Shown here: piece after piece, positions 1-13,054 of the stretch
Position numbering within the stretch: the first letter of the stretch is position 1
Layout: each line of letters begins with the position of its first letter
Made by a program: the position numbers and the translations under genes
The notes under the pieces: model-generated
Seen by the model: only the letters and a program-made list of their open reading frames with translations
Told to the model about the DNA's origin: nothing
Databases searched by the model: none
Assembly (NCBI GenBank): GCA_035079385.1
Contig: JAVHKY010000001.1
Span: 13,230,501 to 13,294,500 of the forward strand
Direction: 5' to 3'
Origin: Aspidiotus rigidus
Taxonomy: Eukaryota > Arthropoda > Insecta > Hemiptera > Diaspididae
Length of the DNA stretch: 64,000 nt

Positions 1-2034
1 AACTAAAAATGAAGTCGGATTCAAACATTGAAATTATTATTATTATAATTTTTTCGCAACCAGAATAGGTATAAGTACTCATTTTTAGGAAGCTACTACC
101 TACAATATTCATTGGTATACTTGATTCTAAGGTTGAGATTAGCGATCAGCAGCGACTCCATAATTTGCTCTAAAACGCCGCCTTAACTAAGCTTTAAAAT
201 AAAACCGTTTCAACAGATAACCATTTTATTGAGTCGCTTCAGGAAGCAGCTACTAAATGTAAATTTTTCTGATTCAAAACTCGGCGATTTCCCATTTTGC
301 CGCAAACTGCAACTTAATCAATTGAAGCTTTATATTTTTATTGATGCATATCATGGCAAATTTTTCAGTTAGCAGCGCGATTTCATAGAGTTTCTTTCCT
401 CAAAATTCCGCTTTCTGCAGCGTAAATTTCAGTTTCGCTGCGTTATGCAGTGAAATTCATGAGATTTTTGTCAATAGGGAATTCTATAATCAACTAAAGA
501 CGAGCAGTATACTCGATAGTTGTTGCCTGAGGCTACACGTTATTATTATTGGTTTTCCATTAAATTTTTTTTACGCACATCCTCACTCGTTCGTAACAAT
601 TAAATCAAAAGCTAGGAATTTTAATAATAAGAGTAAGAAAAAAACAACATAGGTACTTGCACTTTTACGATTTTTGCAGTTTTCCTAACTTATTCATTGA
701 AGTGAGCCGTGATATTCAGTAATCTTATCTAAATGGACCTTTTTTTTCAGTAATTGTTGGGTTACCTACCTGTATGTAGAAGAAGGGATTTTTGCTCGTG
801 TAACAATAGTACTTATTCAACAACCTCAAAGGAGAAAAAATATGAATGTGTTATTCTTAATCGTAGATTTATCACTTTGTCGGACCATGAGGTTTTTAAG
901 TTGTAATTTGGTGTTTGTGTAAAATTGTAAAGTTGGAACATTCTCAATTTACTATCAATCATTTACATTTTCTTTGACTTTCAGATGAATGAGTCTTCTC
1001 TAGAAAAGCCACTGGTCATTACGGGTTGCGCCAGGCTTGTTTCATTTTTGTTCTTCCTTTTGGTTTTGTGTATTTAGCGGTCTATTCTTGGTTTATTCTA
1101 GCTTGAAAAAGTTACCAACAATTATAAAATGTTTTCAATTTTATTTCCAGAAATACCGGTAAAACAATTTCCACTTTTTGCCTATTTTTTCTTAAAAAGA
1201 TGCTCTGCAACTCGTTTGATGAACTCCTCTGAAATTTGTCCCATATTCATACGAGGGGGTCTGAAAACACGGAGAGCGATATAAAAGAGAGAAAGGGAGA
1301 CCCGTAAGACTTTTTTTTTTTTTTTTTTTTTTTTTTGCGTCGCGGTGATAAAATTGACCTGAAAATCAATAGATCGTTTACATCCGCGAGTTATGACAAG
1401 AATAAGTATCGCTGCAAAACGTTACTGATTTTTGTAATGCCAGAGGTGAAAAGCGGAAAATGAAATCGTTTGAAAATGCTGCGTACTTCGCACGCATCAG
1501 AGTTTAGCAGCAAAAATCAACACTGCTTCTAAACGCCTCATAATTGTAAGCACAGGCGATTTGAGGCGATGAAAAAAAATCGAAGCAAAACACACAGTCT
1601 GAATATCGAACGCAGCTGATTTTAAACGATATACAAAATCGTTGCGAAATGCTACCCAAAATAGCGGCAAATTAACGCGAAATGCATCTGAATTATGAAT
1701 TTAGGCAAGTCTTGGCGATATTGAAAAATCGCTGCAAAACGCTAGGCTAATCCCTTTGCTTGCATATTTGAAATACTTAGCATCAGCAAAAATCTTTATT
1801 GCTGTTGAACGCGCTGCAATTGTGAATAGAAGCGATTTTCGGCAACACTTCTACACTCGAAAATCGCTACAAAACGCTTCTTCTATTTCATCCAATGATT
1901 ACGCAGTGTCCGAAGCTGAAAGCTCTTAAAAGTTCAGAACGCATTGCTGCGTAGAAAACTGTGTCATTTTTGCTGAAAATTATTTCGCTGTGAATTGCTG
2001 CTAAGTACCTACTTCTTTCCTCTCTACTTTGTCA
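1..2034. other. AT-rich noncoding DNA with degenerate repeated words
   Basis: No coding region is supported here. The sequence contains a run of 26 T at 1311-1336. Loosely repeated words built around 'atcgctgcaaaacg' recur near 1408, 1637, 1727 and 1858, with scattered 'gcgattt' motifs between them. The look is of an old, decayed tandem or dispersed repeat. Similar 'gctgcg/gcagcg' wording recurs near 47340-47540. Confidence 0.5.
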
Positions 2035-2488
2035 GTAGGAAAGTATTTTCTACGCTGAATTCATTATTCAAATCCGTTTTCCGCTTTTCGCTATCACGTC
2101 ACGTCTTCGAGTCATCCCGTAAAATGAGAAAAATTGTAATTTTTCAAAACATCAAATTATGTTGAAAATGTACGATAATTCGATAAACTTGTACATGAAA
2201 ATCTAGCTTGAATGTAGGCCGTTCATCACAAATCAAAAGTTTAGAAAGATTCAACATCCTTTGAATAAGTAAGTAATTCGCCATTTTCTGAAACCATGAT
2301 TGTGAAAAAAGTACAAGATCGAAAATAATTCATTCGAAGAACATCAAATCTTTCTCAACTTCTGATTTGTGATGAAGGAAGATTAGAGCTGACTTTCAAC
2401 GTAGGAGTTTTTCGAATTTATCATTTGTTTTCAACGCGTGATGTGATAGTGGAAACGGATTTCAATGCAACGTTGAAAATACTTTTAC
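2035..2488. mobile_element. Imperfect palindromic (MITE-like) element
   Basis: The two halves are inverted, diverged copies of each other. The left arm begins near 'gtaggaaagtattttc' and the right arm ends near 'gaaaatacttttac'. Internal matches include the 'atttgtgatga' and 'ctatcacgtcacg' neighbourhoods. Arms are roughly 200 bp. There is no ORF. It is most simply a non-autonomous inverted-repeat transposon. Its exact ends and target duplication are not clear to me. Confidence 0.55.
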
Positions 2489-5459
2489 AATCGATTCAAC
2501 ATCACGCGGAGTATACTCAATACCTGTTGCGTAGTGTTATTCTAAAAATTTGATACCTACTGACTTACAATAAATGAATTTATTCGTTTTTTTCTTCACG
2601 ATTTTCATTGAATCTATTGCAGTGTATTCTACGGATTTAGCGGTTGTACTTTCAAGACAAATGAATCAAGAATATAACGTCTCAATCTAAAGTGATAGAA
2701 CAGAGCAGATGAGATAGGTAGGATATTATACGCAGTATTATGATGTCGATCAAATGAAATAAATTTGGATTTCCAAGAGCCAGTCGAATTTTGTTGAAAC
2801 AGATCCTGATTAAAGCAATCGGTAGATAAATATGAAAATCTACATAATAACATAACAAATTAAGAAAATCTGATAAAAGCTTACAATAAGAAGGATCGTG
2901 AGGTAGGAAAATGAATTTGAATATTCTACTTCATACGAGATTCAAGGAATTCAATGATTAAACGGCACGTACAATCTAGTCCCTGGTGATATATCGAGAA
3001 ATCTGACTATAGGTATTCAAATCTTAATACCTAACAAGTCAAAACGTAAATAATATACATTTTGTACCGTATCTGCAACATAAGTAATATATTTCACACC
3101 ATAATTATGTCAACACTTTCAGTACCACATTATGTTCCTCTTGTCAAAAAAATCTGAAACCTGGCATACTTATATTAACTGATTTTTATAAAATTTCTGA
3201 CACAAATTTCAAGTCCGTAGAGTGCCCCTTCCCCGAGTTTTGGCTTGTACATTTAAATGTACACGGTGACTGCAGATACAAAAAATTGGGAATTCACAAA
3301 ACATTCTGAAATATTTTATTGAAGTTGATTGAGCATTGGAGTTAGCATCAGCCAATGAACTACTAGAACACATCCAAGAACCAGAGATACTACTTTTCTC
3401 AAAATCTAAAGGAATGGAATAAGGAAAATTAGACATAATATTCTCAGGATTTTTCGATGATAACACGTTATTTTCTGAGAGAACTTTTACCTTTGCTTGA
3501 AAAAGCGTCAGCCAATGAAAAAAATGATGAATCACTGCAAGTATATGTAGCTTCAAAATTTTGTGGAATCAAGTCACTTTTGTATGGAGGAATATCACTA
3601 ACTACAACTTCCTCAGTCGTTGGATTCCCATCTTCCAAAACCATCAGCAAAGATTCCTCATCTTCTCTTCTAATAATCAGTAACACAACAATCCCATTAC
3701 TGAACAGGATGAAGAATTATGAAATATTCTGGAGATAGACATTTACCTTGTCCAAGATTTTGTTTCTAATATTTTCATCATACGAACCATATTATAGTCA
3801 AAGTTTCAACATCGGAACATGCACATAAAATATTGAACATTATTATTTTCATTGTCTGTTAGTGGTTTCAAAAGCTAAAGGTGCGCTGAACGCATGTCAA
3901 GGTACCAGTGTACATCAGAATGTACATACTTTCATGACGTCAGAAACTATGCCCATGATGAGAAAGTCGACCAGGTATGTGCTGCATACGCTTGATTGGT
4001 TCATTACCATCACAGAAAAAAATGTATGGGGACTTCACTAATGAAACTTAGGTTCTCTTTATCGGGAAATGGGGAGCTTTCAGCCGATCCAGATCACAAT
4101 AAATTCATCCATTTTAAATAAGTAAAAACAAAAAAATACATTGTTCACGTTTCTTCTATAATTATCTTGTATCAATCATGAGTACTACATTAAGGACAAC
4201 AAAATCTCACAATAAAAAAGAAGCCAGCGCGCCTACATCAACCATATAAGATCATAGGGTATACTCAATGGACAATGTTTAAAATAATACATAAAAACAT
4301 AGCGCTAGTGTAGATATATAACTACTATGGAAAACAAAGCCTAAATCTTGATACTCTCATCCTGTGAAGTTCTCTAAGATACTAAACTCTAATTTTCTAT
4401 TCAAAATAAAAATGAAACACCATGTTAGACGATCTTTTCACCTATAATATTGATAACCTTTCTTACATGATCGAGATTCGAGAGAGAAGTATACCGGTAC
4501 ATTTAATCTAATCGAAATACCTCAGAATAAAAGTCTTGAATCAGTTTGAAATTATAATTGAAAGCGTTTTGTCGATGTGGAAATATTATAAGAAATAAAA
4601 AGGCACGACGGGGGTAGAAAATACCCTTTAATAAATGAAAATCATAGGACACATTACGTACAAAAAATCATAATACAACAACTAATTAGGTATACATTCA
4701 TGTCAGGTCGGCTCATCTTCTAAGTACAAAGGTATCATTCTCTTGTCTCTAAAACGATCCGTCTTCATTAAGTCAGTGCTGCCGCTTATCCAAATTCCAA
4801 CACTCCCTTCTGACCAAAGAACTAGCTTGTCTTGTTGGAGGTCATACCTAGCACTTGAATGGCAGAGTTCCACTTAGAATCAATTTTGTTTTTAAATTAT
4901 TTATCAATCTTATCTCACATAGTCATTGATATTTGTAACAGTGTCCCATTTAAAAAAAGGTATTTTACTGACAGAACTATCTTCATATTTTTGATAGAGT
5001 CTGTCTCACACAGTTGTCACACAGATTATACTTCACATAGTCACACAGATTTTATATAGTCACACAGATTTTGTACTTACGAGTTATATTTAGTCTGTTA
5101 TTCTCCCTTCTGGCCAAGGAATGGGAATGGAATGCACAGACGAGGACATAAAATGATGATGAGGAAAAGAAAAAACAAATTATATCATGCAGTAATCATA
5201 TTAATTCTATTTCTTTTTCGAAAAAAATTTAATTATAAAGAAAAAATATATATTTTTATTTTATTTTAATATTTGTTTTTACTTATTTAAGTAGAAAAAA
5301 TTCAAAAATGTGAAAGATCATTCAATGTTTTCTCCAACTTCAATTTAACTTTCCAAAATTGGATCATACTGAAACAAACAAAGGAAAAGAGATTTTGGAT
5401 GGTCATTTTTATATCACACAGCGGTTAATTATAATGAAAATCACACAGTAAGAAAAAAA
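2489..5459. other. Noncoding stretch, possible copia 3' flank at right
   Basis: No gene can be supported. Short open frames between 3209 and 3738 overlap on both strands and resemble nothing known. On the minus strand two of them share a diverged 'LADA' segment, suggesting a local duplication. From about 4980 to 5485 the motif 'tcacacag' recurs many times. On the minus strand this would be a GTGTGA-rich 3' untranslated tail of the adjacent copia fragment. No long terminal repeat could be delimited. Confidence 0.4.
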
Positions 5460-6230
5460 TTATGAGGGAGAGGAATCACACAGAGAGGGAATGTTGTGTA
5501 GTATTTTGCCATGTAATCGCTCCAAAGCTACTTGATCTAGAGGTTTTGTGAGCATATCTGCTAATTGATCTTGAGTAGGAACGTATATAGGGTGGACAAA
5601 CTTAGCTTCCACTTCATGTCTAATATAGTAGTACTTAACATCAAAATGTTTAGTTCTCTTATTTTCTCTTGTCTTAGCAAGTCGGATAGCTGAAGTATTA
5701 TCCTCAAACAGTTTAATTGGACGAGGAATATTATCTAAAACTTCACTAGTTAGACCGTACACAAATTTGGCATCTCTTATGGCTTCAGACATGGCCACAT
5801 ATTCAGCTTCTGTAGTGCTGAGAGCTGTACAGTCTTGTTCACAAGAGCTCCATACTATGGGGTCACCAAAGAGAAATACAAGAATGCGTGAAGTAGATTT
5901 CCTATCACACAGACTAGATGCAAAATCCGCATCAGCGTAGACACACATTCCTTCTAAGGCACCTCTGTAGTGAAGACCTAAGTTTGGAGTGCCCTTGAGA
6001 TATCTCAATATACGCTGTACCATAATCCAGTGTTCCTTTTTCGGATTTTGCTGGAATCTACTCAAGTATTGGTGGCAAAGGTCAAATCTGGTCGAGAGCC
6101 ATTAGCTAGATACAAAAGAGATCCAATTGCCTGTCTATAGGGAATATCAGGCGCTACTTCTTCCCGCTGTTCGTCATTTAAGGCTGGATGAATGTTGTAC
6201 TCCTGAACTTTTTTTTCCTCTTGAAACCAT
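5460..6230 (-). pseudogene. Ty1/copia polyprotein fragment (end of RT plus RNase H)
   Basis: This is the C-terminal piece of a copia-type retrotransposon polyprotein. The upstream part carries the end of the reverse transcriptase ('YRQAIGSLLYLANGSRPDL'). The downstream part carries the copia RNase H with 'VYADADFASS', 'ALSTTEAEYVA', 'LFEDNTSAIRLA', 'RTKHFDVKYYYIRHEV' and 'DQLADMLTKPL', all hallmark copia strings in the expected order. The two parts lie in different frames that meet at about 6062, so one indel breaks the reading frame. Gag, protease, integrase and most of RT are missing. It directly abuts the 3' end of the AAA-ATPase-like gene on the same strand, so it probably inserted into or beside that gene. 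Confidence 0.9.
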
Positions 6231-6347
6231 CTTAGAGCAGCCCAATCCATAATAAATTCCCTGTTTGTGTCTTTTATTCTCTGGTTCTTCCTCACTTTCT
6301 CCCTTTGACCGGCTCCGGTGTAAAAGATTAATACAATGCACATCACT

Positions 6348-8312
6348 TCATTTTCTCCAGCATAAGCCATAAGGTTTCACATATGCACTGTGACACTTCA
6401 TCAATTCGAACGTTGTGTTTTTAGTTGTTTCTCCGGGAACGTAAGTCTTGAAATAAAAAATAGTGGTCACCTTACTAAACGGCATAATCTTGATATAATC
6501 CGCATATTTTGTTGTATTTACATATTTTTGTTTTTTAATTGAATATTCTTCTGCTTTGATTACAAACTGCTTCATCATTGCGCTCGTCAAGACAGCAGAT
6601 TCCCAGTCTGTAGGTGACTGGCTTCTCAATTCGAGTAAAATTTTAATTATCATTTCGTATTTTACTTCAAGTTGATAGTGTTCGTCACCTAATAAATCAA
6701 CTATAGCATCTTCTAGGGCTTTTATAAATTCCTCGAATTTATACTGCTGAAGCATATTATCCATTTTATCTAGAGGACCCGCGTGCACCTTTTGTTGTAG
6801 ACAACGTTCAAAAAGGTATTTAGCCTCTTCATTTACGACTCCTAAATCACAATATGATGATGAAACAGCGGGTTCTTTTATGGTCATGTGTCCCGGCTGG
6901 AACAACATTTTTGCGAGCTCAGTCATGTCACCTCGCATAATGTTATCACGATTGAGTTTACCATTCAGCATGATATCCGATTTAAATGGATGGCTTTCAC
7001 CAGAAAGAAGATGAAGAGTGTTATTTGAGAATTTCTTGACAGTGTGTTTTAAGAGGTCTTCGTCCTCAACGTTTATAGCCCAGTACGGTTTTGGTTTTTC
7101 CGGATTTTCACTTAAGAAGTACCTATGTTATAGACAGCGGATTGAAGACGAAAATGCCGAATCGTGTAAATTGGTAACTGTTATAATACGGATGCAAGAT
7201 TCCTTTAAACAACATCTCGATATTCTCGAGATTTCTTTCGTGAGCAATCTCTGCTAACCTCTCCTCGTAAGTTTTCATTATTTCTTCTTTCATGAAACCT
7301 ACCAGATCACTGTAATCTTTGTTCCGTGTCAAATCTTCAAGTAAATTGTGCGTTTTCCCAACCGTTGTCACTTTGGTTGCACCAAAAATAAACGCAAAAT
7401 GGATGAAAGAGGAAATGCTCTTCAATGCACCGAAAAAACCTTCAATCATTTCTTCATTCAACTTGTATATAGCCACATTGTCGTCGAAATATCTCTTCAT
7501 GACTGGTAAATCGTATTCGTCCACCAAGACCACGACTTCTTTTGTCTTGTTTTTGTATATTGCGGGGAACGTCTGCTTAAACACACCAGCAACATCATCT
7601 GAATTTTTATCGCAATTAACCAAATATGTCTTTGCCAATGTACAAACTCGTCTTATGATATGTTGAGAAATCGATAATTCACCTAACTCGCCAAAATTCA
7701 GATCAAGTATTGGGTATTCCTCCCAAGTTAAATCGCTATTATCGCAAATATCCATCTTTGGTCTATCATTGGAGCAAAACAGATTACGATCACCTTGGAA
7801 GAAGGCTCCTAACATCGATAAAAAGAAGCTTTTGCCAAAACGATAGGGACTTAACATAATACGTTGTCGCCTACTTCCAAATTTCAATAATTTAGGAATA
7901 AATCTAGTTTTATCAACAACAAACTTCCCCTGTGTGACTGCAGTTCGAAAATCCGTGTCGTCTGCTTGCGTTATTCTTGGAACTGAAAAATACATACAAA
8001 TATTTGTATATACATTAACATTTTTGCATATATCTCTGTCTAATTTTACAAGGTTATGTCATGTGTACAAGGGCAATCCTGATATGCTCTATAGACTATA
8101 TCTTTATTATAACTGTACGGTGTCCGAGTTAGGCCCTATATATAAGTACCGACTTCCACTCTCGGTTATTTATCAACTACATTTTGATATTTACCCGTTT
8201 GGCTTGAAGTTATTGGAGTTATTTCACGCTTCATCACCTTTTTACGTGTCATGTTAGAATTCCTCTCGTTTAGAAACTTTCTATTTCGGGCCATCCGAAT
8301 TTCATCATTCAT
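6348..8312 (-). pseudogene. AAA-ATPase-like / PD-(D/E)XK-family protein, spliced, with broken frame
   Basis: Exon 1 (about 8312-8195) starts MNDEIRMARNRKF. An intron (about 8194-7983, GT...AG, phase 1) joins in frame to exon 2, which opens VPRITQADDTDF. Exon 2 has the layout of the AAA-ATPase-like family (Pfam AAA-ATPase_like): 'GKFVVDKTRFI', a P-loop-like 'YRFGKSFFLSML', and a Walker-B-like 'VVVLVDEYDLPV'. The C-terminal part (6971-6348, 'DKMDNMLQQYKFEEFIKAL' onward) sits where family members carry a PD-(D/E)XK nuclease-like domain, but only a weak 'IFYFKTY' remains there. An in-frame stop at about 7123 and a +1 shift shortly after separate the halves. 'ENPEKPKPYWAI' continues the family pattern in the new frame. 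The family is common in bacteria and scattered in eukaryotes. The intron shows that this copy is eukaryotic. Whether it is expressed is unknown. Confidence 0.7.
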
Positions 8313-8345
8313 CTCATCAAAGGTCTAGTAAAGAAAAATGTATAG

Positions 8346-8372
8346 GGGTATTTCTACAAAAAGTGTGATTTT
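8346..8372 (+). repeat. Left TIR of the 5-kb transposon
   Basis: Begins GGGTATTTCTAC and continues through an A-rich stretch into GTGTGATTTT. It matches the reversed right end with one substitution in the 27 positions compared. Confidence 0.8.
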
Positions 8373-9249
8373 ATTGTCTTCGGTAAATTTTTAATGAATA
8401 AATTACGCTATCTATGAAGTATTATATATCATTGGAAAGAGAATGACGAGCTCTATCCAATAAAACTAAAATAAACAGCTTCAAAAACTTTGAAAAAGAT
8501 TTTACAACGCAAGAAAGAGTGAAAATTCCGTCGTCGTGGGTGTCCATGCACTCATTTTCAATCATTTCTCGTGATAGTTAGATTACAGTACTGTTACGAA
8601 TCCGCAAAAAACGGCTTTTCGTGAATTCTTATTCCTTGATGGCTGCAAGCTGCGCGTCTCATCACGTTAATGGTTTAAAAATTATGACGTAATGAGCTGA
8701 TAACTTGTGTCCAACCACTTTTCACTTTATTTTTCCATGGTGATGGTACGTCTGACCTGATGTACTAAAATTGATTATTCGACCTGTTCCTTGGGAAATG
8801 AGTACCACGTGAGAGATAATGTTCGATAATACCGGCGAAATCTGAGCGAAACCTTTCAGTAAGGCGTTAGATTTTCATAATCGAGAAAGAAACTATGAAC
8901 TCGAGGAAAAATGGGTCATGGTGTTCCGTAGTAATGACTATTGACTTCGGCAAAGATCTATCAATGGTAAGTTTAATCGAAGCTGTTTCTGTTGAGTTAT
9001 CAGTGGTAGAATACACCCTAAATTTTTGGAGTCGTGAGAATTTTATTTTACTCGAGAGCATTCGACAAAGTGCTTTTTTTTCCATAGCAATGGAAATTCA
9101 GTTTTTTCCATCGTAGTGTCAATCAGAAATTCTGAAGCCATGACGATAGAAATGAGTGACATGACGATGGATTTGTTCGTTTTTCAGAAATTTCAAGTCT
9201 GTTCGGAGTGTTCCAGTTATCAGTTTAAGCACCAGCAATAGTTTTTTCC

Positions 9250-12200
9250 ATGGCAAAATCTAGGAAGGAAATCCTGTTGGCAAAACGGGACGCTGAGCGG
9301 AAGAGACGAGCCCGAATTCGTGAAGATCCAACACTTCTCGCTGAGATAAATGAAAAACGCCGATTGAAGTATGCTGCCAACAAGAATGATCGAGAAAGTC
9401 GGAAGAAAAAGCTAAGTACAAGAGCTGTAAGAGAACAACGGCGAAAATGGAGAAATCAGAAACGAAACCAAAAGGTGAAGAAAATAGTCGGACACGTTGA
9501 TCAGGTTTTAAATACGACGCCTCATCAAATTATCAGTGGTCGGAAACGTCATCTAAAGGCTGTAGCTGAATTGAAAGCTTGTAATTCGAAGTTAAAAAGT
9601 GACCAATGCAAACTTCAACGACGAGTATGGGCATTGGAGAAGAAACTTCATCGTCAATCTCAACGTAGTAAGTCTGATTCTCCTAGAAGTAGACTGAAGA
9701 AAGAATTTCGAGGTGAGCCAGTGTCGCCTAAGATTAAAAAACGGTTACTCTTTGGTGAAGCGTTACTTGAAGATTTGAAACAAACCTATTCGAAAATAAA
9801 GAATCTGAGAAATCGAAAAGCGTACAAGTCGTTGATAACGCTGTCATATGTAAGAAAATACAAACTGAAGAATGACGCCAAGATGTTTTACCCTTTTCGT
9901 CTTTATTCTAGCTCCAAAAGAACATCTGGGCCAAGGCGTAAACAATTTGAGTTGGTCAAAGATATTGTACATGATTTTTATCACGATGATGAAATTTCAA
10001 CGATGACACCTGGTAAACGAGATTATATAACGAGAAAGGGATGTAAGAAGCGAAAAAGATTTCTAAACAACACACTGGAATTTCTGTACAAGAAATTCCT
10101 TGAAAGGAACCAAAAGTTTCTAATCAGCTACTCGTTATTCTGCAGACTGAGACCATTTTGGATCGTATTTAAAAAAGTTACCGAAAGAGATACGTGTCGC
10201 TGCATAAAGCACGAAAATATGGATTTAATAACAAAAAAACTCAAGTCTCTGAACATAATCAATAATGGAAACATCGAAGATTTGATTGAAAAAGAATTAT
10301 GTTGTTCTCCCGCGAAAATTGAGTGCTTGATGAGAAATTGTAAACTATGTCATGATAGAACCATCAACATCCAGTCATTTGAAGGTATGGAAGAAGTTTC
10401 CTATCAGAGATGGGAGAGAATAATTGAAATTGTTGATGGCGGTAAAAACTATACTAGAACAATAAAAAATCGCAAATATTGTTCCCAATATGAATTGGTG
10501 AAGATTTTCTTAAATGACATAGACCCGTTTATGAAACACGTTGCTATCGACAGGCACCAGAAAAGTACTATTCGAAAATTAAAGGAAAACCTGTCATCAA
10601 ACGAAGTTCTTATTCACATTGATTTTTCCGAAAACTATAACTTGAAGTATGCTGACGAAATACAAGCAATCCATTTTGGAGGAAACCGTACACAGGTTAC
10701 ATTACATACTGGTGTGCTTTATAGAAATAATAAACAGCATACATGCTTCTGCACTACTAGTGATGATAATCGTCATGACCCGATATCTATCTTCCTACAT
10801 TTGAAGCCCATCTTGGAACAGTTGACTGATGTTGAAAAAATCCATTTCCTCAGTGACGGACCCAGCTCCCAATATCGAAATAAAAATATGTTTCACATTA
10901 TGTTCCATTTGATTCGACCAATCTTCCCTGGGCTGAAAGAGTTCACGTGGAACTACTCTGAGAGTAATCACGGGAAGGGAGCCGCGGACGGAGTTGGAGG
11001 AACCATGAAAACCACCTGCGACCGTCATGTAGCTGCTGGCCACGACTTACCCGACTATGAAGCTTTCTCAAATCATCTTCGCAATACAATCAAAAATATC
11101 ACAATCATACCGATCAGAAAAGCTACAATGAAGAAAGCTTATGATGATTTACAAGCACAGTATGAAATCACAAAATCCGCCGTTCAAGTAAAAGGTATTA
11201 TTTAATATCAAATTTAGAAAAATAGGGACATTGTTCTCAAGAATACTCTTTAAAACTTATCTCTTATTTTTTCAGGTACATTACAATGTCATCAGGTCAA
11301 GTGGGTGGCAGAAGATGCAAGTGTTCTATGGTTCAATTCGTTGTCATGCTTCCAATGTCCTGGCAAATGTGAACATTACCATATTACTGAGGTCGATTAC
11401 AAGAAAGTAAATGATCCTTCAAAAAATTCAGGTACTTTATCTTGTCTTTGAAATAGCAGTCAACTTTAATATGATTTCAAAAAAATGTCCATTTTGTAGT
11501 TGCAGGAGTGAAAAAAAATAGAAAAGTCGCGCAAGTTACTAAATCTAATTCTACAAGTAAGAACAAGGCTACAGAAAAAATTAATAAATTATCCACGAAA
11601 CCTGAAGCTATTTTCCCCGCATCTAATTCTTGTGCTGGTGAGCTGAGACACTATCTATATCTCTTAACTTATTATCTTGGTCAATTTCAGTTTGAAATTT
11701 TTGGAGACTTATTTTGTACTGTTACAGAAGAAGAAAATAGAGTGCCTGTTGCTGAAGATTTGTCTGTTGAGCCTGCATCTAATTTTGTGTCATCTGTCGA
11801 GCCTGCATCTAATTTCGTTTCATCAGTCGAGCCAGCATCTAATTTCGTTTCATCTGTCGAGCCTGCATCTAATTTCGTTTCATCAGTCGAGCCTGCATCT
11901 AATTTCGTTTCATCTGTCGAGCCTGCATCTAATTTCGTTTCATCAGTGGAGCCTGCATCTAATTTCATTTCATCAGTCGAGCCTGCATCTAATTTCGTTT
12001 CATCTGTCGAGCCTGCATCTAATTTCGTTTCATCAGTCGAGCCTGCATCTAATTTCGTTTCATCTGTCGAGCCTGCATCTAATTTCGTTTCATCAGTGGA
12101 GCCTGCATCTAATTTCGTTTCATCTGTTGAGCCTGTGCCAGCTGATCAGGTTGAAGTGAACTTGGAGTATCAATTGTCTGATTGGGTGGTCGTCGAGTAT

Positions 12201-12437
12201 AAACTTGGAAAGAAGGGTGTAAAAAAGTTTTTAGGTCAAATTCAAGGTATCGTCGATGATGTATTCACTATTAATTTTCTCGTAACTAAACGAACTTCTC
12301 AACATTCTGGCTATGTATACACTTACCCTACTATCCCTGACAGGGATGAGTGCGAAAAAAAACAAATTATAAGCAAAGTTCAGCCTCCTGTAAAATTCCA
12401 AAGGGCTTTCAAATTTGAAGTCAATGTAAATTTGTAG
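9250..12437 (+). CDS. Transposon-encoded protein, candidate DDE transposase (three exons)
   Basis: Exons 9250-11194, 11276-11431 and 11506-12437 join in frame through GT...AG introns (both phase 1), giving about 1010 residues. Residues 1-110 are strongly basic, then comes a short coiled coil (about 105-145). A Cys/His-rich patch at about 315-370 includes 'CRCIKH' and 'CKLCHDR'. A likely RNase-H-fold core follows: 'HIDFSEN' (D458), 'FLSDGPSSQYRNK' (D536) and 'NYSESNHGKGAADGVGG' (E571), a D..D34E arrangement. Exon 2 adds 'CFQCPGKCEHY'. Exon 3 carries 12 tandem 10-residue repeats and a terminal globular domain (from 'SDWVVVEYKLGKKGVKK'). The gene lies between matching TIRs, so a transposase is the natural reading. 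The catalytic assignment is mine and the family name is unknown to me. Confidence 0.7.
11763..12137 (+). repeat. Coding minisatellite, 30-bp unit, 12 copies plus a partial
   Basis: Each unit encodes SVEPASNFVS with almost no amino-acid change (one V to I). Silent variation alternates 'tcatctgtc' and 'tcagtc' at the unit joint through much of the array, implying a 60-bp higher-order unit. It lies inside exon 3 of the transposon gene. The apparent long frames in the other reading frames and on the reverse strand are by-products of the repeat. Confidence 0.95.
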
Positions 12438-12514
12438 GCCATATTTACGCTGCCAAAGTTAAGTGTAATGAAACTAAAGCTACCTTATTTTTTTCGTTGT
12501 TGTTTTTCCTTATT

Positions 12515-12862
12515 AAGATTAATACTGAAGTCATTTTTGCTTTGTTCTTTTATGATTAGACCAAAATGATTGAAACCAGTTACTATTTTTTCTCCTTATT
12601 TTCTAAGATGACTACCAAGAACTTACGCAATAAGTAGTTTAAACTGTAGTCGTTTTTGTTTCTTTTTTCAAAATGATTAAAATCGAATTACTGTTCATTT
12701 CTTTTTATTTTTTAAGATGACTACCAGAACTTACGCACTAGTTTAAACTGTAGTCATTTCTGTTTATTTTTTTTCATAATGACTGAAACCGAAGTTACTT
12801 ATCATTTCTTTTCAATTTCTAAGATGACTGTCAGAATTCACTGAGACTATAGTCATTTTTGT
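12515..12862 (+). repeat. Tandem repeat, unit about 107 bp, three diverged copies
   Basis: Copies begin near 12562, 12669 and 12776 with 'aatgatt/act-aaa-c-g' and share 'aagatgact' and 'tgtagtcatttttgttt'. It lies in the 3' untranslated part of the transposon. Confidence 0.75.
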
Positions 12863-13054
12863 TTTGTTGTTAATATAAAATAATAATGTTAGTTACGGTA
12901 CTTACTATTTTGAAGGCTACCTAATAAATTGGAGCTTATATTTTTTTTTTTCTACAGCTAAGTTCTATATTATTGAATTAAAATTCCTTTTTGACAGGAA
13001 TCGCTTGTAAATTCTGTGGGTAACTTGGTACAGATTTTGTCATTAAATACGGAA

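Noticed and set aside
3209..3738. Possible two-exon minus-strand gene
   Set aside because: Splice-like signals are weak, the frames share an internal duplication, and no domain is recognisable.
7319..8257. Plus-strand frames at 7319-7666 and 7934-8257
   Set aside because: They lie antisense to the AAA-ATPase-like exon and its intron and show no motifs.
11638..11690. Possible intron (GTGAG...TTTCAG) inside exon 3 of the transposon gene
   Set aside because: Removing it creates an immediate stop, whereas the unspliced frame is open across it.
11677..12159. Open frame of 160 codons and a reverse-strand frame (11687-11968) over the minisatellite
   Set aside because: Both follow automatically from a 30-bp repeat (divisible by 3) and have no independent features.
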